A stretch of DNA of 64,000 nt from Anaeramoeba flamelloides. Taxonomy: Eukaryota; Metamonada; Anaeramoebidae. A model generated the notes under the pieces. The model was not told the origin of the DNA. It ran no database searches and saw nothing but the letters and a program-made list of their open reading frames with translations. Positions 13,105 through 23,231 of the stretch are shown here, piece after piece (within the stretch, counting starts at the first letter, position 1; every line of letters begins with the position of its first letter). Made by a program: the position numbers and the translations under genes. The stretch is from NCBI GenBank assembly GCA_027625915.1, contig JANTQA010000026.1:1488001-1552000 (forward strand), given 5' to 3'.

Positions 13105-13460
13105 AAATTGAAGTAAAGCGTTGTGTTGTTATTCTTTCAACTGTTCAAACTGTGTCCAAATTTTGAGAATTTAGTTTATTTCCTAATTACTCAACAATTT
13201 TTTTTAATCTTCGCAATTAAAAATCTTATCTGTTGTTGTTTTCATTCAAAATATTTTTTTCAAGACCAAGTTCTTAAATACTTTATTCTTACTCAACTTA
13301 AAAGTTCAAAAAAGAATTTGTATGAAATTGAAAATTCATTTTAAAATACATTACAAAGTCTCAATTTTCTTATTGATTGTTTGTTTTTTAAAAGATCTGT
13401 TATTTTTTCCACTTGATCTTTAACAAAAAAAAAAGTATCAAAAAAAAAAAATAAAAATGG
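13105..13460. repeat. Composite of repeat fragments
   Basis: The first part (13111-13190) matches the reverse complement of 57425-57505: GTTATTCTTTCAACTGTTC against GTTATTCTTTCAACAGTTT. Both encode a short FKLCPxF stretch. The second part (about 13290-13460) matches 40300-40500, sharing a TTCATTTT/TCCATTTT block, ACATTACAAAGTC-like and AGATC-like blocks and a following A run. Short open frames here are best read as remnants of mobile DNA. Confidence 0.5.
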
Positions 13461-13644
13461 GAAAAAAATGACTTTGAAAGAATAGTTTATTATCGTTGAG
13501 TAAGAAATGTAAAATAAAAAAATCTAACAAATATTTGTTAAAAGTAATAGTTTAAAATTTTATATGTTACTAAATAATGTTAAAAAAAAATAGAAGAAAA
13601 TGTTAAAAGGAAAAGAGATCAAATATAATAAAATGTTCTCAGAT

Positions 13645-14802
13645 TTAATCGAGTAATCTAAATCTGATAGCATATGGAGCAAAAACAGATCCAACAATAT
13701 ATTCGTCATCATCAAGTTTGTGAGCGGAAGCAGCGAGCATAAATTTTCCTGTGTTGTCAAAGATTGTTCTTTGAATTTCACCAGTGGCTTCATCTAATTC
13801 GAGAATTGCACCATATGGGACAATCCAGCTTGAGAAGATTGGGAGATGAACAGCTGGGGATGTTGAGAGAAATTCTTCCATAGCAGCGCTGTCTCTTAAG
13901 ATGTTATCTAAGCCTTCTTGTCTCCAATAACCTGGGACAAGGAGTGTACCTTCGTTGTTACAACTGAAGAAAGTACATGGTTCTTCGATAAGGTGGATGT
14001 TATCTGTAAGGACAGGGAGGTCGCTTGCAAGATAATCTTCTTCCATGGTCATTGTTACTATGTTGAATTTCCTAATTCGTGCGGCGTTTGTTTCAGAAAC
14101 GTAAATGTATCGTCCGTCGGAGGAAAGAGCCATTCCGTTAGCAAAATAAAAGTCGTTGGCAAGGATTGTGGTTTCTCCGGTAATCCAGTTATATACATTC
14201 AAGGAGCCTGCGGGTGCGTCAAGATCCATGACAACATATGGTACCTGGTTTCTTTGCTTGTCTGTATGGGAATCTGTATAGAAAACATATGGTCCGTATG
14301 GGAGGATGTCGTTGATGAATGATCCAGTTTTTGGTACTATTGTGGTCAATCTTTGTCCATATCCTCTGAACCTATAGTGGAAGACACCAAAGTATGCATT
14401 GGCAATGTAGATGCTTCTTCGGAAGGCGTGGAAGTACGAGAATTTGATACCTAAGACACGTCCACATACTGGCTCCTTGGCAAGGTCGTCTCCGTTACAG
14501 TATTCACGGATATCAGCGTCATTCCATTCTTCGAAATATTCTGGGTTGAAGTCTCTTGGTGTAAGTAATTCTAACTTGTTGCCTGTTAAGATGTTGACTT
14601 TGTAAACATAGCCATCATTTCCGCCAGTCAAGAAAAAGGTGCCTGTTGGGTCGACTAAGACTTCTTCGGGGTTTGGTAAATCGTACACTTGAAGAACTTC
14701 AATGTTTGATACTGAACCGGGTATTGGAGGAGTTGGCCCTAATGGAATGCCATCACAAGAACATAATGCAATAAGAGCAAGGAAGAAAAGTAAAAGTTTC
14801 AT
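13645..14802 (-). CDS. Secreted strictosidine synthase-like / APMAP-family beta-propeller protein
   Basis: Single-exon protein of 385 residues. Residues 1-17 (MKLLLFFLALIALCSCD) form a cleavable signal peptide, so the product is likely secreted or lumenal. The rest fits the six-bladed Str_synth/SMP-30 propeller fold: LVDPTGTFFLTGGNDGYVYK, VCGRVLGIKF, SIYIANAYFGVF, NDILPYGPYVFYTDS, ANGMALSSDGRYIYVSET, ARIRKF, and a C-terminal GKFMLAASAHKL blade. Plant strictosidine synthases condense tryptamine and secologanin, but most relatives, including animal APMAP, act as arylesterase-like enzymes or have unknown substrates. The alkaloid reaction should not be assumed. The ATG is the only one ahead of the signal peptide. 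The gene has a visibly higher GC content than its surroundings and no intron. Nearest genes are over 4 kb away. Confidence 0.9.
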   Translation of the reverse strand: MKLLLFFLALIALCSCDGIPLGPTPPIPGSVSNIEVLQVYDLPNPEEVLVDPTGTFFLTGGNDGYVYKVNILTGNKLELLTPRDFNPEYFEEWNDADIREYCNGDDLAKEPVCGRVLGIKFSYFHAFRRSIYIANAYFGVFHYRFRGYGQRLTTIVPKTGSFINDILPYGPYVFYTDSHTDKQRNQVPYVVMDLDAPAGSLNVYNWITGETTILANDFYFANGMALSSDGRYIYVSETNAARIRKFNIVTMTMEEDYLASDLPVLTDNIHLIEEPCTFFSCNNEGTLLVPGYWRQEGLDNILRDSAAMEEFLSTSPAVHLPIFSSWIVPYGAILELDEATGEIQRTIFDNTGKFMLAASAHKLDDDEYIVGSVFAPYAIRFRLLD

Positions 14803-17449
14803 ATTAAGATATTACAATTGTTAATAATAAGAAAAATATTTAAATTAAAAATTAAATGATTATTTTCATTTACATTTTTATTTTTATAGATCTTTTTTAT
14901 TTATTCTATTAGGTTAATATTATTTCCCAAAATTGAACAAGAGTGTTCAAAATCTTCGAGTTTTCCATGATTTCACAGTGCCTTTTTTTGAGTTTTAGAT
15001 TTTTTTTTAAAAAAAAAAAGGATTTGGTCGAAATTATTGTAAAATACTCAACAGTTCGAGTCTTTGGTGGAATTGAGAGGTGTGATAAAGTGAGAACAAA
15101 ATTACTTTTTTTCAAATTTGGAACTTTTTTATACTTGATCTTTATGATCAAGAATAAACAAGGGTTTTTCGAGATTTCTGGTTTTGAGAGGTTTTTCGTT
15201 TTTACTTTTTTTCAAAATAATAAAAAATATTTTGAGTCAAACACCAAAATTGAACTTATCAATCATGTTTTAAATTATTTTTCTTTTTTTTTCGATTTAT
15301 ATCAACTCACAAAGTCTGGTAAAAGAAAAACAAGAAAGTGTGTGGAAATGATTCACATTTGTGGGATTGGGAAATCCGAATTAATCTGTCATCTTTTATT
15401 ATTTTTTTGTTCGAGATATTTTCTCAAAAAAAAAAAAAAAAAAAAAGAATATTGAGTAAAAAACTTGTAATTTAATTTTTTCTCTTTAAGAACTATTTTT
15501 TTTCTTCTTTTCGAATTTCTAACAGATTAACAAAAAAAAACCTTTCACGTATTTTCTGATGCACTACAGTCAAAACATAATAAATAAGTTTTTTTTTTTG
15601 TGGCTTACTTTTTCTTGTTTGAATAAAAAAAGGAAAGTTTTTGATTTTTTTGCAAAAATTAACGCTTCAATTCAATACCCAAAAGGAACCACAAATTAAC
15701 AAAATGTCTTATTTTGACGGTTTGGTAATAACCATTTTTTGGGTACTTTCTTTTTTACAAAGTAAAAAGTGTAAATAAATCCTATTCCCAAACATCGACA
15801 TATTTTTTCTTAAAAATTTTTGATACCATCCCAAAATAAAATAATGGCAGAAACTTTTCCTGAAACGAACAACGGTTCATATTTTGGGATTGGTATTTTC
15901 AAAATAGGAAAAATTTGATTTATGATGTAAAGTTTGAATATATTCGATTTTTGAGATTTGCAAAAATCACATTTGAGAAAAAATTTGAATTTTCGCAAAA
16001 AGGATCTGTCTTAAATAACCAACAACCATTTTCTCAAAACTAGACAACAAAGTTTACCAAAGTGTCTATCGAACTGAGGAGCAACTTTTTGGTAATCATT
16101 AAAATAATTTTAGAAAAAACAAAATGGTCTACTATCCAAATACTACCCTTTCACCTTTTCGTTATTTAGAAACTCTTTGAGGGAAATCTTGTTTTGCGGT
16201 TATTAGTATATGTAACTGACCAATATTTGAAAAAATAAATATTTCTTATTTTTCTCTATCCTTTTTCAAATCGAGATCACAAATTACAATTGTTTCCTTT
16301 GACAACTCCATTTAATTGTCAAAGAAATTGAAAAATTGTGAAGTGAATATTTTTTCCCATTTATTATGAGAATGTAAAAAGCTTAAAAAATGAGTAATAG
16401 GCAATTATAATCCACATTTGAACAATATTTAGTATAAAAGTGGTTAAATCATTTTAAACTTGAAAATTTTAAACCATCAATAAAAATAGAAATTTGGTTT
16501 CGCAAAGAAATTCAAAATTTGATGTAAATACGGTAAAAAATCTTTTAGTTTTTTTCAAAAATTTATACGACAAAAAAGGTCTTCGAATCATTCAAGTATT
16601 CTCATTTTTCGGAATTATCGATTTTTTGAGGAATCTTTTAATTTAACGATTTTTTGTTTCAGTTAAGACAAAAATTACAAGAATTTTGATTAATCAAATT
16701 TATGACCTATCGTTGGATTATGGGATCTTGAGCCTAATATCATTAATTCTATAGTATTTAAATTTTAGAAAAATTTTGTAAAAAAAAATTAAACAAACAG
16801 TTTATTTTACTCTTATTTTTCATGCACTTTTCGATAAATTCTCAAAAACTTTTTCCTTTTTCAAAGTTTGTTGTCGTTTAACGGTTGCAAAATTTTAGTT
16901 TGCTTGATAAAAAGTTTTTTTTAAAAAAGTTAAATTTGTTTAATTTGTTTTTCGAAAAGAGTTTTGTAATTATTTTCTCTTTTCGTATTGTTGACTTTAT
17001 ATATTACCCAGTATTTCTTTTTCAATTTTTCTGAAAGTTGAAAATAATTATTCCTTTATTTAGAGTTTGAAAATCAAAAGAGACTCTTTTTGTATACTTA
17101 TTCAAAAGTTCCATATTTTTTGTTTTTTGTGTTCCAATAATTTGACAATAACAGGCAAATTTAAGAAAAAAAAAAAAGTTAAACTGGAAAAAAAGTGAAA
17201 AACAAGTTTTTTAATTGGGAACATTACTGAAAATTAAAAGTAAAAACAATAAAAAGAAACAACCAATTAACTTTAAATAATAATCCATTATATTTTTTTC
17301 AATCACACCAACAAAAAAAATTTGAATCTACTTTATTACCCAAATTCTTTAGAGGTGGTTTTGGAGATCTCAAAAATAGTCACTTTTTTTCAAGAAATTT
17401 TCAATACTAGAAAAATTGAAGAAAAAAACAATCAAAAGATAGTATGGCC
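14803..17449. other. Intergenic region, no gene recognised
   Basis: Contains one long open stretch at 14943-15455 (+) whose translation is driven by T and A runs and shows no domain. It is probably spurious. The segment 17190-17390 resembles 19188-19345. No RNA gene or promoter was recognised. Confidence 0.5.
17219..17390. repeat. Direct repeat (pair with 19188-19345)
   Basis: Collinear blocks are shared with 19188-19345: AGTAAAAACAATAAAAAGAA against AGTAAAATCAATAAAAAGAA, AAATAATAATC, ATCTACTTTATTA, and TTTTGGAGATCTC against TTTTTGAGATCTC. Copy 2 directly abuts the foldback element ending at 19190, so the unit may belong to the same mobile family. Confidence 0.6.
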
Positions 17450-17645
17450 AATTTCGCTTTTAAAACACAAACTTTCTCTAAAATATATGGAATAAAAAAA
17501 ATCTCAAACAAAGGCACAAAATTCAGAATTATTTTTTTCACAAAATAAATGAGAAGTATTTGGATGTTATGACTGAATATGAGATTTTTTTTGTATCTTA
17601 AATTTTTGTTTAAAGTGAGTGTCTGAAAAGCAGAAACACTGTTTT
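17450..17645. mobile_element. Decayed MITE (CAGTCAGTT family)
   Basis: The left arm reads CGCTTTTAAAACACAAACTTT and the right arm has TGAGATTTTTTTTGTATCTTAA and GTCTGAAAAGCAGAAAC. These correspond to the two arms of the better preserved element at 59816-60013. The copy is diverged and its ends are not exact. Confidence 0.5.
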
Positions 17646-18055
17646 AGAAAAACTTATTATTCGGTAGAGTTCTCCATTTTGTTTACAAGTATATATTTTT
17701 TCTTTTATTAATAGATCTTACTTTTCATTTTCAGTAATGCTGTGATTCTATTAAGGTTCCCCATTAAAACCCATGTTTAACTTTTTTACCCAGTTTTTTA
17801 CTTTTTTTCTCAAACATTACTTTTCTTTTTCCAAGAGGAGGTACCCAATTAAATACTATTGATTGAATAATAAAAAAAATCAAAATTCTCAGTCAACTTT
17901 CTAAAAAAAAAACACATCTGATAAATTAAAATAAATCCACAACGTTACCAATTAAAAAAGGGACACTAATAATTTATGTTTCATGATAGTACGATTAGTT
18001 GCAAAATAAATGGAACAAAATTCTCATTCAGTTTTATAAAAAAAGGTTTTAAAAT

Positions 18056-18258
18056 ACATTTAGTCCGCTTTTAAGACACAAACTTTAAACTAAAATTTAA
18101 GATCCAAAAAAAAATCTCAAATTAAGGTACAAAATAAAAATTCGAGTAAAATAATTTGTGTAAAAAAAATTCCAAAAAATGTATATAAATTTGGAATTTT
18201 CTTTTTGCCTTAATTTTTGTTCAACGTTTGTGCATTAAAAGTGGAACTAAATATTGTG
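18056..18258. mobile_element. MITE (CAGTCAGTT family)
   Basis: Left arm TTAGTCCGCTTTTAAGACAC then AAACTTTAA, inner ATCTCAAATTAAGGTACAAA, central GTAAAATAATTTGTGTAAA, and right arm GTTTGTGCATTAAAAGTGGA then ACTAAAT. It is palindromic overall, about 200 bases, and non-coding. Same structure as 28044-28243 and 59816-60013. Confidence 0.7.
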
Positions 18259-18735
18259 TCAAAAGTCAATTTTTTAATTCTTAAATCAGTATAAAACATT
18301 AATTAACCCTAGAGAATTGGGGAATTTGATAGTTTGTTTTAATACTTGGTATGAGATTATATTGGAAAGTTGAGAGAAATTTTTGATCTTTTTATTTTAC
18401 AATTAATAGTAATAAAAATTTGAAATGGTACCTTATTTTTATATCTTTTTGAGTGATAAGTTGAAAGAATAATTTCCTTTCCATTTTTTTGTTGAACAAA
18501 TAATAGAGCATTTGAAATGTTTTTCCCAAATGTTAACAGTTTTTATTCACATCATATAAAAAGTAAGTTAAGTTTGAATAGTTGTTATCATCTAAAAATT
18601 CTCTTTTCTAAGACACCACCAGTTTAAATATCAACAATTTAAACTTTCCTAATTCCAATATCTAAAACTAACATTTTTTTTTTTTTTTTAATGCTGTACT
18701 TTTATTTAAAAAAAGTTTTAAAAAAAATGTGACAG

Positions 18736-19190
18736 TTGAGAGAAAAATGTTGGACACAGAAAAATGGCCAGACACCATTTTTAATTGCCAACATTAGTAA
18801 AATTTCAAATCAAATCTATTGATAACTCGGCGAATTTTATCTAAATCCAGGTTTAAAGGTGTTAAAAGTTCATTAATCTGTGGCGTGTGTTGAATACTCA
18901 TTTGAATGGTTGATAACTAAAGTAGATCATGCTATTTTAACAAAAATCCGAGTTTTAGTAAAATTTACTATTAATTATGAAAATGGTAATTTTTAAACTT
19001 GCTTTAGATTATGAGAGATAAGGTTTCGAAAAAGCAGAATTACATTAATGGTTATTCTAATAAGTAGATTATTGTTATTTTCAATAGTTATTTCACTAAC
19101 GATCGTAATTAAAAATCATTTTCAGTAATGTTCCCAATAGAAAAATGCTGTCCAACTATTTTTCTCTGTCCAACATTTTTCTTTAAAGAG
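18736..19190. mobile_element. Foldback element with ~70-base terminal inverted repeats
   Basis: The left end has GAGAAAAATGTTGGACACAG then AAAAATGG, and GCCAACATTAGTAAAATTTC. The right end, reverse complemented, has AAAGAAAAATGTTGGACAGA then GAAAAATAG, and GGGAACATTACTGAAAATG. The arms therefore match over about 70 bases around a ~320-base centre with no reading frame. It is a non-autonomous DNA element of unknown superfamily. Confidence 0.7.
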
Positions 19191-22100
19191 TAAGAAAAAA
19201 AGTAAAATCAATAAAAAGAAAAAACAAATTAACATCAAATAATAATCTATCCTCTTATTTTCCACCCCAAAAACCAAAAAAATGAAAATCTACTTTATTA
19301 TCAAAATTATTAAAGTAATTTTTGAGATCTCGAAAATATACTATTTCCATGTCAGTCAAGAAAATTTATTTTAAAATATATTTCTTAAAATAAATCTTCA
19401 AAAAACTATTTAAATATCCTTTATGATTAAAAACCCTTTATTCGATCCTTATAATAATTTTATTTGTTTGTTAGTATGTTATTACTTAAATAAAAGATAT
19501 TAATATTTCTGATCTGGATTTTATCTGTTAATATTGGGGTGTGAAAAATAGTATTCATAATATAACTTATTGATGGAAAAAATTGTTATCAAAACTTTTT
19601 TAACCTCAATAACCTTTCCAATAGAATGAAAACATATCAATATATTTAATTGTTTAAAAAAAGTTTGACCCCTAACCATTATTACAGTTTTTTACTGAAA
19701 TTCGCTGCATTGTTTTCTTCAAAAAAAGCGATTGTGATTTTTTATTCATAATTCGTAACATTTCAATTTAATATATCTTGAAAGAAATTCCATAGCCATT
19801 TATCCCACCAGTATTAATATTCAACTTCATTAATGATTACCAATTAACAAATAGATCCACTAAGAAAGATTATTTTTTTATCAAATGAAACAAAATGCCC
19901 AACCTTTTCTGAAATACTTTAGTGAATTATTTGAATAAATTTCTAAACTGAGAATCATTAGATTGAAACCCCAAACCCAACAATAAGATTATAAAAACAC
20001 AGAAAATGCTGAATCCTCAATTTTTTTTGAGGGTTTTTCAAATTAAATAATAAAATCTTCTATTAAATTCAATTAAAAATTCATATAATAATTTTCCTAA
20101 TCTTGATTGAAAAAAAAAAGTAAAAATATGATTAATAAAATCAAACTTACTTTTAAATACTATTACCCTAACCGACTTACCACCATTTGGAATAAAAAAA
20201 CAACCCGTGTTAAATGTTTGTAATAGACACAAGTTCAACGATGTGTGTTAAGACCATTCTTAAATTTATGGACTCTCAAATTTCAAGCCACCCGAAAGAA
20301 TTGAGATACAATAAAACAGCATAAAAAAAAAAAACCGATTTCAAAGACAGCGGATTAAACAAAATTCCAAATACATGCAAAATTTAGATTTTTAGAGGAT
20401 TTTCAATCAAAAAAATTAGTAAGTTTTTAAACAAAATAAGATAAACTCTAGAACCTATTTTTTTTTTTTTTTTTTTTGTTATTGAAGAACTGGAATTACC
20501 ATCTAATTATCCTTAAATCTGAATTTCCCTTTTGAATTTTTCTAAAATGTAATTTAAGTGCAAATTCATAGATTTTACCATTACTAACATCTAAAATAAT
20601 CTTCAAACGACAAACTTTTTAAAAAAAAAATTACAAAAGTTTAATTCTTTTAGTTTATTTTTAAAAAGTACTCTATTATTTCCATAGGAATACACTATCG
20701 AATAAAAAATGATTAATATTTTAATTTTTTCTTTTTATATTTTATAGATAAATTTCAATTTTTTTTTCTTTTCTTTTCTTTTTTTTTTATGATACAATAA
20801 TATCTAATTAAGTAGTTACCTAATGACCATATTGCAAAATTATTGATCTTATGGGATATTTTAAACATCTTCCAAGTTTAAATAAATAATTTCAAATTTT
20901 TTTTTTTTTATTATTTTGAATTATTCACGTTTCGTGTATCTGGCTTTTATTAAGTTTCGTCTAGGTCTGTATAGTGATTTATTTTTTTTTCCAAAAATTG
21001 CTGTTTTTGATAAATTTCTTGTTTATTTAATTACTCAATTTCTTCTAAGGTTTCTGGTTTAATGTTTTATTATACAATTGATTACTTTTGAATTACTCTT
21101 AAAATATTTTTATTAATGGATAAATTTTGTAGTTGAATACTATTTTTTGTTTACATATTAGGAAATCCCACCGGAATGAAATTTCATGATATTTATAAAC
21201 CCACCCTAAATCCCTTAACACTTGAGAAAAAAAAAAAAAAAAAAAGAGCAACCATTTTATTAGAAAATTTTGATTTCTTAATATTTGTAATAAACTTTTG
21301 AATCGGTATTTTGAAAATTTACTTAAGCTATCAGTATTCTATGACATGATGGTAAAATTTAATAATTTTTTATTGACGATATTCTCTACTTTCATATATT
21401 ATGTATGCGGATTGTCAAAAAATCCCGATCAACTAAGAAACCTAGAAAAGGCAATTTTTTTGTGCGATGTAATTGTTTTTTTTTGTTTCCCTTTTTTTAT
21501 GAAAATGAAAAACTAAAAATTCATTTATTTCTTATATTATAACTTTTTTTACACTGTTTATTACCATTTTCATCATTATTACCAGACAAAAACTAAGTCT
21601 ATGTTACCAGGTATTTTAATGTTAATATATTTTTTTCTTTAAGGAGATAATTCCTTTGGTTAGGTTGAAAGAAAAAAAATTAATTTATTCAAACATTTGG
21701 AAAATTATTTTTATTTTTTTAAGAAGAATATCGGTTCAAAATATTTAATAATTTCAAGCTATTTACAAAATTTACTAAGAAATTGTGTTTTTTTTCTAAT
21801 ATAAAAGTCGTTTTTTTCAAAATAAAATTTTCTTGAAGATATTTGAGAATTTTGTACTTTTAACATAAAAAAATAAATAAATTTTTTTTCCCATAAAAAT
21901 GATTTGAATTATTATAAGGATTCTTGGGAATAAGTCCAAACAATTTGTTTAAAAAAATTTTTCAAATTTAAATTTTTTTGCCATTTTTTTGTATTTTTTA
22001 AAAATGAGAAAACGACTTTTTTTAAACGTTAAAGAATAAATTTTTTTTGATTAATAAATAAGAATTTCATTGATAATTTGTAGTTCAATTGCAATCAAAT

Positions 22101-23231
22101 TTTAATTTATTTAATCACCTATACTTTTATTAATTTTATTAGCTGATATTTGAATGGAAACATAAATAATTATTAATAATAATAAAATAAAAAAATTCTT
22201 TACAAAATAAATTTTTTCTAACATAAAACTAAAAATATGTTTTACAATTTTCAAGAATTAATTGATTTTTAAATAGAAATAATTAGTTATTGTTTTTTGT
22301 TTTAGCTTGGAAACATGTGAAATTTAGGATTTCAAAAAATATACTACAATTAATAAATCGAGTAGATGGATTAACCCATCCATTCCAAATGCCAAAACAT
22401 AAATTATAAAAAACAACAATTATTTTTAAAGATCTGAACAAGTTTTTATTTAATTTTTAAAAAAACTACTTATTTAAGGACTTTGTTTTCAGGCGAAAAC
22501 CGTGAAATAATGAATAAAAACACCATTGAAAGAATTTAGTAATCTCATTTATATTTACACACTGAGAAATTATTTTACGAAAAAAAGGGAAATTTTCACA
22601 ATTTTTACAATTTTTACCTTGTTCGATCTTACAAAATATGATTTTAATATTTTCAAACTACCCATTTCAACTTTTTGAACTCGCAGTAATTCCTCTGGCT
22701 GTTCGGCGTATTTTTTACATTAATTTTTATAAGTTCGAAATGTTCTCAAATTTGAACTTATACTTGAATAAACACAAAAGGTAATTTTAGTAATTATTTT
22801 TTTTGTTATTTTCAATTTTCCTTTTGATTGAAAAAGATTGAAAAAAACTATGTGTGTAAAAGGTGAAGATGACAAAAATGTTTTTTTTTTTTTTTTTTTG
22901 TCCAATTTCTTGAGAAGGAAAATTCTTTTCGAGAAGTGAGTGTGAAATAACATATTAACTCAAGACTCTCAAGGGTGTGAATGTCGTTCTTAATCTTTTT
23001 TTTTTTTGATTGTTTTGAAAGGAAAGTAGAACGAAAATTGTTTATTCACTTCCTAGATCAATTTCCTTGTTTTAGGTTGTACTTCTGATTTGAACCATTC
23101 ATGTTTGATTATCAAATTTCGATAAAGATCATTTTTTCTTCAATTATTTACAGTTTTTTACCTTTCCAAACAAAAAACAAACTTTCAAATTTCCCACACT
23201 TTTGTTAATCAAAGAATAAATAACTTTCGAT
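19191..23231. other. Intergenic region upstream of cullin-3
   Basis: Contains the direct repeat ending near 19345 and the dispersed repeat 21330-22480. A short open frame at 21298-21516 falls in that repeat and is not conserved in its partner. The last ~250 bases before the cullin ATG are less homopolymeric (with CTTCGAT-, GATCAT- and TTGAACC-type blocks) and probably hold the promoter, but no specific motif is claimed. Confidence 0.5.
21330..22480. repeat. Dispersed repeat, copy 2 (pair with 1950-3085)
   Basis: See 1950-3085 for shared blocks. Here the CTACTTTCA block is near 21385, the ATTTACAAAATTTACTAAGAAATTG block near 21770, TTTTCAAGAATTAATTGA near 22250, and AAAGATCTGAACAAG near 22430. 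The order and orientation are the same. Confidence 0.6.

Larger units (their letters stand above)
8952..13644. other. Intergenic region with repeat fragments
   Basis: No gene is recognisable. Visible content is long A/T runs, a G run of about 8-9 near 10268 (unusual at this base composition), a segment at 9990-10125 that is an inverted copy of 46875-47005, and a segment at 13105-13460 that resembles repeat-associated sequence near 40300-40500 and, inverted, 57425-57505. Confidence 0.5.

Noticed and set aside
13918-14322. Open frame opposite the propeller gene
   Set aside because: Shadow of the better supported minus-strand gene, caused by its higher GC content.
14943-15455. 170-codon open frame on the plus strand
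   Set aside because: Composition is dominated by F, K and L from T and A runs, it ends in a poly-Lys run, and there is no domain or splice context.
21298-21516. 72-codon open frame with a membrane-like sequence
   Set aside because: Lies in a diverged repeat whose partner at 1950 does not preserve the peptide; AT-rich translations look membrane-like by chance.
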